DNA of 64,000 bases from Actinomycetota bacterium (GCA_023382335.1 JAMCPM010000013.1:62001-126000), one strand, 5' to 3'. Shown: positions 43,138-52,610, counted from the stretch's first letter. The notes: generated by a model from the sequence alone, not told the origin. Program-made: numbers and translations.

Positions 43138-43685
43138 TCGCCGCCGCCGTTTCCTTTCTTGAAGTCAACATGATCGCCCATGGGACCGCGGGCCAGACGT
43201 AAGGACTTGCCGGCCTGCGAGTCCTGCCTGATCTTGAACTGCAGCTGCATCATGCCGTAGATCAGCGCTTCCGGACGGGGCGGGCAGCCGGGGATGTAGA
43301 CGTCGGCCGGGACCAGCAGGTCGACCCCCTGGACCACGTTGTAGGAATCCCAGAACATGCCGCCGCTGCAGGCGCAGGCGCCCATGGCCACGACCCAGCG
43401 CGGCTCAGCCATCTGATGGTAGAGGTGCCTGAGGATCGGGGCCATCTTGTCGGTGATCGTGCCCGAGACCAGCATGACGTCGGCCTGCCGGGGGGAAGCG
43501 CGAAAGACTTCCATGCCGAAGCGCGCCATGTCGTGGCGGGGCATCGTCGATGCCATCATCTCGATGGCGCAGCAGGCCAGGCCGTAAGTGAAGGGCCAGA
43601 TCGAGTTCGACCGCGCCCAGTTAAAGAGCTTGTCGCTGGTCGTCGTTAGGATGTTGGGATGTTCGTAGTTCTCGAGGAAGGACAT
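43134..43685 (-). CDS. nuoB: NuoB, complex I N2-cluster subunit
   Basis: A 183-residue protein with the four cysteines for cluster N2 seen in [21 protein letters not shown] and [12 protein letters not shown]. The ATG at 43685 opens [11 protein letters not shown]; the frame extends upstream but overlaps nuoA without homology. It ends in GNGGGD, a short polar tail. It is the electron exit subunit next to quinone. Confidence 0.96.
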   Translation of the reverse strand: MSFLENYEHPNILTTTSDKLFNWARSNSIWPFTYGLACCAIEMMASTMPRHDMARFGMEVFRASPRQADVMLVSGTITDKMAPILRHLYHQMAEPRWVVAMGACACSGGMFWDSYNVVQGVDLLVPADVYIPGCPPRPEALIYGMMQLQFKIRQDSQAGKSLRLARGPMGDHVDFKKGNGGGD

Positions 43686-43686
43686 G

Positions 43687-44055
43687 TCAGAACCACTCCA
43701 GGGCGCCCTTGCCCCAGGCATAGATGAGCCCGAAGAGCAGCACCGCGAAGAAGACCATCATCTCTCCGAAGCCATAACCGCCAAGGCTGCGGAAGATCAT
43801 GGCCCATGGATACAGAAAAACAGCCTCGATGTCAAAAACGACAAACAGCAGCGCGAAGATATAGTACTTGACGGCGAAGGGAGTGCGGCTGTCGCCGACA
43901 GGGGGGATGCCGCATTCGTAGGGGGTCAGTTTCTCGGGATAGGAATGGCGCCGCTGGATCATCCGGGAAGCGCCCAGTATGCCCAGCACGAAGACGAAGT
44001 CCAGCAGGCTCATCGCCGCTACCGACAGGTAGCTATAAGTATAATCAGGAGTCAA
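43687..44055 (-). CDS. nuoA: NuoA, complex I membrane subunit
   Basis: A 122-residue protein with three membrane helices and the motif [40 protein letters not shown] (quoted as PYECGIPP and [15 protein letters not shown]). The TTG start at 44055 follows GGGAG with six bases of spacing. It is the first gene of the operon; the promoter is proposed at 44245 and leaves a leader of about 180 bases. Confidence 0.94.
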   Translation of the reverse strand: MTPDYTYSYLSVAAMSLLDFVFVLGILGASRMIQRRHSYPEKLTPYECGIPPVGDSRTPFAVKYYIFALLFVVFDIEAVFLYPWAMIFRSLGGYGFGEMMVFFAVLLFGLIYAWGKGALEWF

Positions 44056-44407
44056 CGACCGCTCCCATCTGCCGAGCAGGTCTTTTCATGGCCGCGAGCA
44101 GGCCCAAGTGTCCCCCTTGAGAATGCGCATTGACAGGATGAGGGAAACCGCAATAAACCCGTGACTGCCACGGGCACGCACCGGTTGACTGGCGTGATTG
44201 GGCTTCCAAAGATAAAGGCTTTTTGACCTCTGAATTTCGCGCTAACTATATTGGAACCGCGGCGGAATTACAAACCCGATTTTCAGCCTCAAAAGGGTCT
44301 ATAGATAATGTTTTTCGTTGGGTTTAAAACAGCGCGGACACAGGCGTTGCAAATGGTAACGGACCAGCGGCGAGCCGGCTCCGGCGAGTCCCAGGCATGA
44401 CCCCGGG
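44056..44407. other. Intergenic leader of the nuo operon
   Basis: These 352 bases contain the proposed nuo promoter at 44245-44273 and a leader with a GC hairpin (CCCGTG-CACGGG near 44160 on the minus strand) but no known riboswitch by eye. The remaining part next to the CPBP gene holds no open frame with a start and binding site. Confidence 0.5.
44245..44273 (-). promoter_or_regulatory. Sigma-70-type promoter for nuoA-N
   Basis: On the minus strand TTGTAA is followed after 17 bases by TATAGT, four of six and five of six consensus matches. Transcription would start near 44238, about 183 bases ahead of the nuoA start codon. The spacing and the lack of a better candidate in the gap support the call. 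Confidence 0.55.
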
Positions 44408-45349
44408 TCAGTTGCCGAGGCTGGTGAACTGAGCGATGACTCCGAGGAAGTTTATGACGAAATGGCCGCCGATGGAGGGCCAGATGGAGCCGGTCTTGTG
44501 GACCAGATAGGCGAAGCCGAATCCCAGCACGAAGATGGGTACGTAGAGGCGGTAGTCGACGTGCGCCAGGGCAAAGATCGCCGAGGACATGGTCGCCCCC
44601 GGCAGGAAACCGAAGCGCTGCTCCAGGCCCCGGTGGATGATCCCCCGGAAGAAGAGCTCCTCGATCACCGGCGTCAACAGGGCGACGGCGATAAAGGTGA
44701 GGATGATGGCAAAGGCTGACGTCCCGAAGAGGTTGGTGACGTTTTGTGCGGGCACGTTCGACGGCAGCTGATCCGGTCCGGCCAGGGTGTCGATGAGGTC
44801 TCCGTACAGGATCCCAAAGATGCTGTTGGCGACCAGGATCAGCGCCAGGAACACGATGGCCCTTCCCGGCCGGGTTTTGCGGAAGCCCAGGACCCAGGGA
44901 GTGAGCTTGTAACCCTTCCGGCTGAGGTAGGCGAAGGCGACACCGAGCGTAACCGCCCACTGAACCGCCAGCAGCAGCAGTGTGACCAGATCGGAATCGG
45001 CCAGGGTCTTGGTGTTAAAATCGGGCCTGATCGACACAACCACGGCCAGTATTACCTGGATGAGGAAGAAGGCCAGGATCAGGGAGGCAACCGTCAGCCC
45101 GACGATGATGAAGACGTCGCGGGCGGTCCAGGGGACGGTGGGCCCGCGCCCGGCCGGCGCCCCCGGGGGGCGCCCGAACTGCCGGGGCGCTTGCCGGTGC
45201 TCACCGGGCTCATCCGAAAGCAGGTCCCAGCTGCCCTCGCCCGGCGTGGGGGCCGGCGCCTCCGAGCCGCCCGGCTCCGGCGCGGATGCTCCAGTGATTT
45301 CGCCTTCGCCCGGCGCCGGCGCCGATGGTTCTTGTGGTTGATCCATCAC
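44408..45349 (-). CDS. CPBP family intramembrane metalloprotease
   Basis: A 313-residue protein with a 75-residue Pro/Gly/Glu-rich cytoplasmic N-terminus and about eight membrane helices. The C-terminal half carries the CAAX-protease/bacteriocin-processing signature: EELFFRGIIHRGLEQRFG, ALAHVDYR with the catalytic histidine, and a final GGHFVINFLG. Members cleave peptides within the membrane or confer bacteriocin immunity; the substrate is not known. The end of the coding region is near the nuo leader. Its start codon shares one base with the slipin gene stop. Confidence 0.9.
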   Translation of the reverse strand: MMDQPQEPSAPAPGEGEITGASAPEPGGSEAPAPTPGEGSWDLLSDEPGEHRQAPRQFGRPPGAPAGRGPTVPWTARDVFIIVGLTVASLILAFFLIQVILAVVVSIRPDFNTKTLADSDLVTLLLLAVQWAVTLGVAFAYLSRKGYKLTPWVLGFRKTRPGRAIVFLALILVANSIFGILYGDLIDTLAGPDQLPSNVPAQNVTNLFGTSAFAIILTFIAVALLTPVIEELFFRGIIHRGLEQRFGFLPGATMSSAIFALAHVDYRLYVPIFVLGFGFAYLVHKTGSIWPSIGGHFVINFLGVIAQFTSLGN

Positions 45350-46119
45350 TACTTCGCGGGCCTTTCCAGGAACATCTTGATCAGATCGATCGGTATGGGG
45401 AAGACCGTGGTGGAGTTATGCTCGGATGCTATCTCGGCAAGGGTCTGCAGATAGCGCAACTGCAGCGTAACCGGCTCGGCGGCGATGACGTTGGCGGCCA
45501 GCGCCAGTTTCTCCGAGGCCTGGTACTCGCCTTCGGCGGCGATGATCTTGGCGCGCCGCTCGCGCTCGGCTTCGGCCTGCCGCGCCATGGCCCGCTGCAT
45601 CGTCTGCGGTATCTCGACGTCCTTGATCTCGACGGTGACTACCTTGATGCCCCAGGGGGAAGTCTGCTCGTCGATGATCTGCTGCAACTGCTGGTTGATC
45701 TTGTCGCGCTCGGCCAGCAGGTGGTCGAGGTCGGACTGTCCCAGGGTGCTCCTGAGCGTGGTCTGGGCGATCTGCGAGGTGGCGACGATGAAATCCTCGA
45801 CTTCGATGACCGCCTTCTGCGGGTCCATGACCCGGAAGTAGACCACGGCGTTGACTTTGGCGGGAACGTTGTCCCGGGTGATGACCTCCTGTGGCGGCAC
45901 GCTCATGGTGACGACGCGCTGGTCAATCTTGACCATGCGGTCAACAAAAGGTATCAGGAAGAAAAGTCCCGGACCCTTGGTGTTGATCAGCCGGCCCAGG
46001 CGGAAGATGACTCCGCGTTCGTACTCACGGGCGATGCGGATCGACGACATCACGATCAACAGCAGGAAAAAAGCCAGTATTGCCACGATGATTGCCACAA
46101 CAGCCATGCCAGCCTCCAA
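45349..46119 (-). CDS. Slipin/stomatin-like SPFH-domain membrane protein
   Basis: A 256-residue SPFH protein with one N-terminal membrane helix followed by [30 protein letters not shown] (key run [10 protein letters not shown]), the [17 protein letters not shown] segment and the coiled-coil region rich in [19 protein letters not shown]. Its partner is the NfeD-type protease gene just upstream, the classic stomatin/STOPP operon pairing, in which the protease processes the stomatin. They are separated here by a repeat element and 87 bases. The ATG follows TTGGAGGCTGGC. Confidence 0.93.
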   Translation of the reverse strand: MEAGMAVVAIIVAILAFFLLLIVMSSIRIAREYERGVIFRLGRLINTKGPGLFFLIPFVDRMVKIDQRVVTMSVPPQEVITRDNVPAKVNAVVYFRVMDPQKAVIEVEDFIVATSQIAQTTLRSTLGQSDLDHLLAERDKINQQLQQIIDEQTSPWGIKVVTVEIKDVEIPQTMQRAMARQAEAERERRAKIIAAEGEYQASEKLALAANVIAAEPVTLQLRYLQTLAEIASEHNSTTVFPIPIDLIKMFLERPAK

Positions 46120-46127
46120 AAAAATTA

Positions 46128-46200
46128 GGGGGACACATTACTTAATTACTTTCACAAGGGACACATTACTTAATCGCCGATTATGGGGACAGGTTGTGTT
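46128..46200. repeat. Interspersed repeat GGGACACATTACTTAATT, copy 1
   Basis: Two direct copies of GGGACACATTACTTAAT 29 bases apart (from about 46129 and 46158) and a third, altered copy beginning GGGGACAGGTT at 46185. The unit spacing is the same as in the copies at 49841 and 56921. It lies between the slipin and NfeD genes, which are otherwise an operon. Confidence 0.85.
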
Positions 46201-46206
46201 ACCCGG

Positions 46207-47631
46207 TCATTGACCCCCTTCGCCATATTCCGTGGCCTGCTTTACCTTCAGCATAAGCCCGCGCACATCGGTTACCTCTACTTCTACCCCTTTTTCGATA
46301 ATCTCACCTTCAGGGGCTTCGGCGCTCCAGATCTCGCCGCGGACGAATATCTGTCCCAGCGGGTCCAGGCGGCTGCGGGTTGTGCCGATCTCGCCGATCA
46401 TCGCCTGCTGGCTCGAACGCTTCGGCAGGCGCCGGGCCTGCATCACCTTGCGGGCGATGACCGCGAAGAAGACCAGCGCGAACAGGGCCAGGGCCACATT
46501 GACCGGCCACGATACCCGTAAAAAAGGCGCCGAGGAATCAAAGAGGAAAAAGGAACCAAGGATGAGGCTGGCCACGCCGCCGACACTCAGCGCCCCGTGG
46601 CTGGGCAGGAACAATTCCGCCGCCAGCATGATCATGCCGACGACGACCAGCACCACGCCGGCAAAGTTGACCGGCAGCATATACAAGGCATAAAAGGAGA
46701 GCACCAGGGCGATGGTGCCGCTCACCCCGCCGATGCCGATGCCGGGATGCACGAACTCGTAGATGATGGCGATCAGCCCGTAGATGAACAGCAGGTAAGC
46801 GATATTGGGATCGAGCAGCAGGTGCAGCAGGCTGTCCTTGAGGCTGAAGGAAGCCTGGCTGACGCCGGCGTCTTTGGTCGACAGGGTGATGTTCTTGGCC
46901 TTGGTGGTGAACCCTTCCAGCTGTGTGAGCAGCGAGTCCTGGGTGTCGGCCTTGAAATCGATGACATTCTGGCTGAGGGCGTCGTCAGCGGAGAGCGAGA
47001 CTGACTGGCGCACGGCCAGCTCGGCCCAATTGGCGTTGCGGCCGTTGGTCTCTGCCAGCGCCCGGATGTAGGCGGCGGCATCGTTGGTGACCTTGATGCC
47101 CTCGTCAGTCGTGAGGTCGGCGCCGATGGCGACCGGATGGGCGGCCCCCAGGTTGGTTCCGGAAGCCATCGCCGCTGCGTCGGAGGCCATGACGATGAAG
47201 GTGCCGGCCGAGGCTGCCCGCGAACCGGTGGGAGCGACCCAGGTCACTACCGGCAGCGGCGAGTCGGCCATCTTCTTGATGATATCGCGCATCGAGGTGT
47301 CGAGCCCGCCGGGTGTGTCGAGCCGCAGCACGACCGTGCCGGTGCCGTCCTGCTCGGCGTCGCTGATGCTGCGGATGACATAGTCGGCCATCGGCGGATC
47401 GATGACCCCTTCCACCGGGATCATGCGCACGCCGCCGCCGCTGCCCGCCGCCAGGCCGGGCTTGCCCGTGGAGGAATTTATCAGAATGATCGCCAGCACC
47501 AGGGCGGCGATTCCCGAAAGCAGGACCAGGTAGCGACGGCGCGAGGATGCCGTTGCCGCCCGGTCCGGCCTGCGCCGGGCAGGTCTGCGCCTAGCCGGCC
47601 TGTCACTATTTGTATGTATGTCTTTGTCCAT
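46207..47631 (-). CDS. NfeD-type membrane serine protease (ClpP-class)
   Basis: A 474-residue protein with an Arg-rich basic N-terminus and one signal-anchor helix. The protease domain shows VIPVEGVIDPPMADY-like start, GGLDTSMRDII, the nucleophile region GSRAASAGTFIVMASD and GRNANWAELAVRQS, as in the STOPP/NfeD family with a Ser-Lys dyad. Four to five membrane helices and a C-terminal NfeD OB-fold domain (GEIGTTRSRLDPLGQIFVRGE) follow. In the family it cleaves hydrophobic stomatin C-termini. The last base is shared with the ABC permease start as ATGA-type overlap. Confidence 0.92.
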   Translation of the reverse strand: MDKDIHTNSDRPARRRPARRRPDRAATASSRRRYLVLLSGIAALVLAIILINSSTGKPGLAAGSGGGVRMIPVEGVIDPPMADYVIRSISDAEQDGTGTVVLRLDTPGGLDTSMRDIIKKMADSPLPVVTWVAPTGSRAASAGTFIVMASDAAAMASGTNLGAAHPVAIGADLTTDEGIKVTNDAAAYIRALAETNGRNANWAELAVRQSVSLSADDALSQNVIDFKADTQDSLLTQLEGFTTKAKNITLSTKDAGVSQASFSLKDSLLHLLLDPNIAYLLFIYGLIAIIYEFVHPGIGIGGVSGTIALVLSFYALYMLPVNFAGVVLVVVGMIMLAAELFLPSHGALSVGGVASLILGSFFLFDSSAPFLRVSWPVNVALALFALVFFAVIARKVMQARRLPKRSSQQAMIGEIGTTRSRLDPLGQIFVRGEIWSAEAPEGEIIEKGVEVEVTDVRGLMLKVKQATEYGEGGQ

Positions 47632-48839
47632 CAGGCGGTCCTGAATTTAAAGGTCTTGATGCCTATAAGGAAGCAGACGACGCCATACCCGAAGAGTACT
47701 GACGCCTGTGACAAGATGTCAACCAAACCCTTGCCGTTTAGAATCAGCGCGTTGAGGCCGTCGAGCGCCCAGGCGTTGATGGTCAGGTGCCCCAGGGTCT
47801 GCATGAACTGCGGCTCGATCGAGAGCGGCCACCAGCTGCCGCCGAGCGCCGACATCAAAATGATCACCAGCGTCCCCACCGATGTAGCCTGCCGGCGGGT
47901 CTTGACCACGCTCGCCAGGAGGATGCCGAAAGCGGTCGCCGTGAAGGCGGTTATCGCGATCATCAGCACCAGCCCGGCAATCGAATTGCCCAGGTGCATG
48001 CCGAAGACAAAATGGCCGACGCCGAAAAGGATGATCATCTGCACCGCCGCTACAAAGAATTGCGCCACCAGCTTCCCGCCAAGGATCGCCGCTTCGGATA
48101 CAGGCGCCACCAGCAGCCTTCCCAGAGTCCCCTTGTCCCTTTCCTCCAGAAGTCCTTCTGCGCCCAGCATGACCCCGAATAGCAGGAACATCACCGAGTA
48201 GCCCGGCGCCTGGGTATCGAACATGTTGATGTCCTGCATGCCGCCGGCGTTACTGATCTCGACAGCGACCGGCGGGTTTGCGGCCATCTGCTGGACCGCC
48301 GCGGGCGCCGCGTCGCCGGCCACCTGGGCCGGGTCCGAGCCGGGCGAAAACTTCTGCACTTCGGTGACCGAAACCCGCACCGCGGTGACCATCCCGGAAA
48401 GGCGGCTCGCAGCTCCGTCGATCATGCCCACCATGAAGGGCCGGTTGACGTTATCGCTGGGATCGACGTAGACGTGCAGGCCGGTTCCGGCACCGCTTAG
48501 TATTCTACTGGAAAAATCCGCCGGAATGACCATGCTGGTCTTGAATTTCTGGTCGCCGGCAGCCAGGTCGGCGCACTCCTGGGCGCTGCCCTGGATGACT
48601 TCGAGCCCCTCGGTGGCTTTCAGCGAGTCGATCAGCTGCCCGCCAATCTGGCCCTGGTCGAGGTTGGCGGCCAGTAGCTGCGACTTGAGCTGACCCTTGA
48701 ATGCCGGCCCCAGGGCGAAGGACGCCACCATGATCACGGCCAGCGGCGTCAGCAGCAGCACGATCCAGGAGCCGCGGTCCTTGCCGATTACGAGCAGGTC
48801 CTTGGCGGAGATGTCCCGCAGTCGCCGGAACTGTTTCAC
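47631..48839 (-). CDS. ABC-2 type transporter permease (YhaP/NatB-like)
   Basis: A 402-residue permease. One N-terminal helix is followed by an extracytoplasmic domain of about 200 residues and five or six C-terminal helices; GTLGRLLVAPVSEAAILGGKLVAQFF is the usual coupling segment (EERDKGTLGRLL). The architecture is that of NatB/YhaP-type exporters. It pairs with the ATPase gene 41 bases upstream. Sodium export or drug export cannot be told apart from sequence. Confidence 0.9.
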   Translation of the reverse strand: MKQFRRLRDISAKDLLVIGKDRGSWIVLLLTPLAVIMVASFALGPAFKGQLKSQLLAANLDQGQIGGQLIDSLKATEGLEVIQGSAQECADLAAGDQKFKTSMVIPADFSSRILSGAGTGLHVYVDPSDNVNRPFMVGMIDGAASRLSGMVTAVRVSVTEVQKFSPGSDPAQVAGDAAPAAVQQMAANPPVAVEISNAGGMQDINMFDTQAPGYSVMFLLFGVMLGAEGLLEERDKGTLGRLLVAPVSEAAILGGKLVAQFFVAAVQMIILFGVGHFVFGMHLGNSIAGLVLMIAITAFTATAFGILLASVVKTRRQATSVGTLVIILMSALGGSWWPLSIEPQFMQTLGHLTINAWALDGLNALILNGKGLVDILSQASVLFGYGVVCFLIGIKTFKFRTA

Positions 48840-48880
48840 CGGCGCGGCTCTATGTCAAATTTAGACGGTTGCATCAACTT

Positions 48881-49822
48881 TCATTCCCGCAGTTCCTTGC
48901 CGGTCAGGTGGATGAAGAGTTTTTCCAGGTTGGGTTTGTATATCTCCAGGTGGTCGACCTTGCAGCCGGTCTCCTCCAGCGACCTGAGCACCGGCGGCAG
49001 GGAGTGGGCGCTGTTCTCGGATGAGATCACCAGGCGCCCGTCCTGGTGCCTGACGCTGGTGACGCCCTTGAGCCCGCCGAGCTGTTCCTCCAGGCCCCGG
49101 AGGCAGCCCGGCGGCGAGATCTCCAGCTCGATGACGCCGCCCTCGCCGAGCATCGACAGCAGCTGCTTCAGGGTGCCGCTAGCGACCAGCTTGCCCTTGT
49201 CCATGATGGCGATGTAGTCGCAAAGCAGCTCGACTTCCTCCATGTAATGCGAGGTGTAGAGAATGGTCGTGCCCGACTGGCGTATCTGCATGATGGTGTC
49301 GAAGATGTGCTCGCGCGATTGCGGGTCGACGCCGACGGTGGGCTCGTCGAGCAGCAGGAAACGCGGGCTGTGCAGCAGGCCGGCGGCCATGTTGACGCGG
49401 CGCTTCATTCCTCCCGAGAACTGGTCGACGCGGCTGTCGCGGCGGTCCCAGAGCTCGACCAGCTCCAGCAGTTCCCTGCAGCGGCGGTCCAGCAGTCCGC
49501 CGCCCAGGCCGTACATCTTGCCGTAGAATCTCAGGTTCTGGATGGCGGTCAGGGTCGGGTAGAGGGCGATATCCTGGGGGACCACGCCGATGATGCCCTT
49601 GACCTTGCCGGCCTGGCGGGTGACGCTGAAGCCGTCGACCACGGCGTCGCCCGAGCTGGGCATCAGGTAGGTGGAAAGCATGGAGATGGTCGTGGACTTG
49701 CCGGCGCCGTTGGGCCCGAGGAATCCGAAGATCTGGCCTTCCTCGATGGTGAAGCTGACGCCGCCGACCGCGGTGAGGCCGTTAAATTGTTTGACCAGGT
49801 TGTCGGCGGTGACCAGCGGCAA
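48881..49822 (-). CDS. ABC transporter ATP-binding protein
   Basis: A 313-residue ATPase (NatA-type) with Walker A GPNGAGKSTTISML, a Q-loop VVPQDIALYPTL, signature FSGGMKRRVNMA and Walker B FLLLDEPTVGVD. A C-terminal domain of about 80 residues holds the LEISPPGCLRGLEEQL segment typical of exporters. The TTG at 49822 is preferred because an earlier GTG (49849) falls inside the interspersed repeat. It forms an exporter with the permease downstream. Confidence 0.92.
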   Translation of the reverse strand: MPLVTADNLVKQFNGLTAVGGVSFTIEEGQIFGFLGPNGAGKSTTISMLSTYLMPSSGDAVVDGFSVTRQAGKVKGIIGVVPQDIALYPTLTAIQNLRFYGKMYGLGGGLLDRRCRELLELVELWDRRDSRVDQFSGGMKRRVNMAAGLLHSPRFLLLDEPTVGVDPQSREHIFDTIMQIRQSGTTILYTSHYMEEVELLCDYIAIMDKGKLVASGTLKQLLSMLGEGGVIELEISPPGCLRGLEEQLGGLKGVTSVRHQDGRLVISSENSAHSLPPVLRSLEETGCKVDHLEIYKPNLEKLFIHLTGKELRE

Positions 49823-49840
49823 AACACACACTCCCGACCA

Positions 49841-49888
49841 GGGGGACACATTACTTAATTGCCAATTATGGGGACACGTTACTTAATT
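49841..49888. repeat. Interspersed repeat GGGACACATTACTTAATT, copy 2
   Basis: Two copies in the same orientation: GGGGGACACATTACTTAATT at 49841 and GGGGACACGTTACTTAATT at 49870, joined by GCCAATTAT. The third unit seen in copies 1 and 3 is missing. It sits just upstream of the ABC ATPase start. Confidence 0.85.
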
Positions 49889-49931
49889 CAGCGGTATTAC
49901 ACAAACCGCAGCAGGGAGGCGTCCGGTGGTA

Positions 49932-50729
49932 TTAGCCGAACCGTAGCCGGGCGACTTGCGGAGCCTCGAGGAATTCCCAACTTGCCTGCGCCCCGGCGTG
50001 CCGGGCGCCCAGCTCCAGGTGCAGCATGGCGATGCCGCAGTCGAGCCGCTCAGAGATCCTCGAAGAGCTTTTCTGCTTTGCCGCCGAAACAGTGATGCCG
50101 TCGCCGGCGACCTCAAAGCGCCACGGCTGGCGGTTAACAGCCGAAGGGGCGATGCGCGCGGCCTCAAGCGCCCCTTTCATCCACGGCTGCCACTCTTGCT
50201 GCGGCAGACCGCTGCAGAGCTCCGCCAGTGGTTTACGGGTGCGGCTTTTGGCAACTGATTTAAGGACGCGGTCATTTATGGAAGCGGTCTCGGTGCGGTA
50301 GCCGAGCGGCGTCACCGCGATCACGCTCTCGTTCTCGCCGACAGGAATATCCTTGGCGACGGCCTCCGGCCGGAAATAGCCCCCGACCCAGCAGGTGGAC
50401 AGGCCCCGCGCCACGGCTTCGAGTACGATGCCCTCGCCCATGTAGCCGACTTTTTCCTGCACATTGGGGTCATCGAGGTCACCGATGAATGCCGCATAAG
50501 CAGAGGCGCCAGTGACGGAGCCGTATGAGCCGATGACTCCGCGAAAGATGTATTCGAGGTTGCGGGTGGAGACTTCGGCGCGCGCCCCCTGGCCCGACAT
50601 GCCCGAGCAGACTTCCCTCATGGCGGTGAGCTTGTCATTCTCGAGCCCTCGTTCCTGATAGGCGCGCCAGGAATGGCGATCATGTAACGCTGCATACCAG
50701 CTATCAACCGGAAGTTCCATATGTTCCAT
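49932..50729 (-). CDS. Nitroreductase family protein (TM1586-type)
   Basis: A protein of about 265 residues. The start is placed at the ATG at 50729 (or 50720), giving WYAALHDRHSWRAYQ, a typical nitroreductase start; the long upstream frame has no homology. Family marks are GYMGEGIVLEAVARGLSTCWVGGYF and, in a second half, GALEAARIAPSAVNRQPWRFEV followed by LDCGIAMLHLELGAR, as in TM1586-like fused nitroreductase folds. It probably binds FMN and reduces small electrophiles with NAD(P)H. The gene lies 16 bases after a small membrane-anchored protein. Confidence 0.85.
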   Translation of the reverse strand: MEHMELPVDSWYAALHDRHSWRAYQERGLENDKLTAMREVCSGMSGQGARAEVSTRNLEYIFRGVIGSYGSVTGASAYAAFIGDLDDPNVQEKVGYMGEGIVLEAVARGLSTCWVGGYFRPEAVAKDIPVGENESVIAVTPLGYRTETASINDRVLKSVAKSRTRKPLAELCSGLPQQEWQPWMKGALEAARIAPSAVNRQPWRFEVAGDGITVSAAKQKSSSRISERLDCGIAMLHLELGARHAGAQASWEFLEAPQVARLRFG

Positions 50730-50745
50730 ATTCCCTATTCGAGCC

Positions 50746-51105
50746 CTAGGTAAGCTCGATGCGCCAGTCATGTACCGGTTGCCCCGGCCGCAGCTCCATG
50801 AAGAACTCGCCGGACTTGGTCTCGCCGGAATTGATTCCCACGGTCTCGTAATCGTCTTCCTGGTCGCCGCCGCGGTCATATAGATAGCAATGGAAATTGA
50901 CATAGGTCTCGCCGCCGGCGCCCCCGTCGTTCTTGATCGTGTAGGTGAACTTCGCCCCATATTGAGGCGAGGTGACGATCTGCATGTCCGACTGCTCGAG
51001 GACGAAATGCGGCTCGGGCTTTAAATGCGGGTACGCCAGCGCCAGCACGGCGGCGAACAATCCGAAGGTGGCGATGCGCCAGAATTTGAGGTTCTTCCAA
51101 AGCAT
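50746..51105 (-). CDS. Small membrane-anchored protein of unknown function
   Basis: A 119-residue protein with one N-terminal membrane helix and a beta-rich soluble part. GAKFTYTIKNDGGAGGETYVNFHCYLYD (key run FTYTIKND) and the end LRPGQPVHDWRIELT recall immunoglobulin-like secreted domains of the FxLYD or DUF3426 type, but no family could be assigned. The ATG lies four bases from TGGAAG. It may share a transcript with the downstream nitroreductase gene, which starts 16 bases after the stop. Confidence 0.7.
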   Translation of the reverse strand: MLWKNLKFWRIATFGLFAAVLALAYPHLKPEPHFVLEQSDMQIVTSPQYGAKFTYTIKNDGGAGGETYVNFHCYLYDRGGDQEDDYETVGINSGETKSGEFFMELRPGQPVHDWRIELT

Positions 51106-51146
51106 GGATCTACTCCGTTATCAACCGCGGTGGTTCCATATCGGGA

Positions 51147-52070
51147 TCAAAAACCGTCAGCGTCTATCTCCTCGAAGTGCGAGAGCAGTTTGAACTCGGC
51201 AAAGCGGTCGAGTATCTCCTGCATCTGCAGGGTCTTCATGCGGTTGAGGCTGAAGTCCTCGACGTTGAAGCTCGCCAGGGTCGAGCCGAAGACGATCGCC
51301 TGCCGGATGGCGGTCTCGGTGACCTCTTCCTGGGTCGAGAGATAGCCCATGAAGCCGCCGGCGAAGGTGTCGCCGGCGCCGGTCGGGTCGAAGACGTCCT
51401 CCAGCGGATAGGCCGGCGCCGAAAAGACCGACTTGCCGTGGAACATCAGCACGCCGAACTCGCCGCGCTTGACCACCAGCGTCGTCGGACCCCACTCGAG
51501 GATCTTCCGCGCCGCCTTCACCAGGCTGGGCTCGCGCGCCAGCTCGCGGGTCTCGGCGTCGTTGATGATCAGGATATCAACAGATTTAAGCGTTTCGCGC
51601 AACTGGTCGTAGGCGCCCTCGATCCAGAAGTTCATGGTGTCGCAGGCGATCACGCGCGGCGAGGTCGCCTGCCGGGCCACCTGCAGCTGCAGCCCCGGCT
51701 GGATGTTGGCCAGGAAGACAAAGTCGCTGTCCTTGAACTCGTCGGGAATCTTGGGCGCGAAGGTCTCAAAGACGTTCAGCTGCGTGTCGAGCGTGTGCGC
51801 CTCGTTGAGGTCGTAGTCGTAGCGGCCCTTCCAGCGGAAGGTGGCTCCCCGGCCGCGCTCCAGGCCGGCCAGATCGATGTTGCGCTCTCCCAGCATCTGC
51901 AGATGCTCTTCGGGGAAGTCCTCACCGATGACGCCCACCAGGCGCACGCGGTTGAAGAAACTGGCCGCGTAGGAAAAATAGACGGCGGCGCCGCCGAGCG
52001 CTTCCTCGGCCGTGCCGAAGGGGGTCTCGACCGAGTCGAGGGCGATGGAACCTACTACCAATATAGACAC
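51147..52070 (-). CDS. PfkB family sugar/nucleoside kinase
   Basis: A 307-residue PfkB-family kinase. The GTG at 52070 follows GGAGG and gives MSILVVGSIALDSVETPFG. Motifs include GGAAVYFSYAASFF near the start, NDAETRELA, the anion-hole/catalytic motif DPTGAGDTFAGGF and an ending segment RMKTLQMQEIL. The substrate cannot be read from the sequence. A ribokinase- or adenosine-kinase-like function would fit the purine salvage genes elsewhere in the window (ade, mtnP), but this is only a suggestion. Confidence 0.9.
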   Translation of the reverse strand: MSILVVGSIALDSVETPFGTAEEALGGAAVYFSYAASFFNRVRLVGVIGEDFPEEHLQMLGERNIDLAGLERGRGATFRWKGRYDYDLNEAHTLDTQLNVFETFAPKIPDEFKDSDFVFLANIQPGLQLQVARQATSPRVIACDTMNFWIEGAYDQLRETLKSVDILIINDAETRELAREPSLVKAARKILEWGPTTLVVKRGEFGVLMFHGKSVFSAPAYPLEDVFDPTGAGDTFAGGFMGYLSTQEEVTETAIRQAIVFGSTLASFNVEDFSLNRMKTLQMQEILDRFAEFKLLSHFEEIDADGF

Positions 52071-52163
52071 GCTGCCTCCTAAGGGGGATGTTTCCTGGTT
52101 TCCGGCAAAACACGTCCCCGTGAATTTTCGAGGGAGCACCGGTAAGAATCAATGCCACACATT

Positions 52164-52610
52164 CTAATGAGCAGTCAGGGCTTTGTCACCCGGAGACGGC
52201 TGGCGCAGCCAGTGGATCCTGATTTCCTTTTCGACTTTCCTGAAATCCGAGTCGCAGGTAAGCAGAATTCCTGCTTCACGCCTTGTTAGTGCGGCAGCGA
52301 AAGCGTCGACGTAAGGCACGCGCAGACGCGCCTTGATCTCAGCGGCATCGATGATGTCATCAAAGGCATTTTTTTCAATTGCGATGGCGAGCTGGGGCAA
52401 GATATCGAAGATAAATGTTCGCGCAGCCTCCAGTGACTTCTCTCTGGCGAGGATGTAATAAACTTCGCCCAGGTTTATTTCGTTTATCAGAAGGAATTGA
52501 CCGCTTGATTCGGCGGTCCTGAGAATATCGACCATGGCTGCATACCCGGGCTCCTTCTTCAGGTAAGCCAGGAGGGCCGAGGCATCAAGAACCTGAACGG
52601 CGCTCTTCAT
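52164..52610 (-). CDS. PIN-domain toxin (VapC type)
   Basis: A 148-residue PIN domain. VLDASALLAYLKKE has the first active-site aspartate (Asp9), INLGEVYYIL the glutamate, and VPYVDAFAAAL and LLTCDSDF the remaining acids. These proteins cut RNA, often tRNA or rRNA, when their antitoxin is lost. The start overlaps the AbrB-type antitoxin stop by 26 bases, the usual arrangement. It lies in the less GC-rich accessory region. Confidence 0.93.
   Translation of the reverse strand: MKSAVQVLDASALLAYLKKEPGYAAMVDILRTAESSGQFLLINEINLGEVYYILAREKSLEAARTFIFDILPQLAIAIEKNAFDDIIDAAEIKARLRVPYVDAFAAALTRREAGILLTCDSDFRKVEKEIRIHWLRQPSPGDKALTAH

Noticed and set aside
49823-49849. GTG start for the ABC ATPase inside the interspersed repeat
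   Set aside because: The start would code for repeat sequence; the TTG at 49822 is next to GGGAG and matches the family start.
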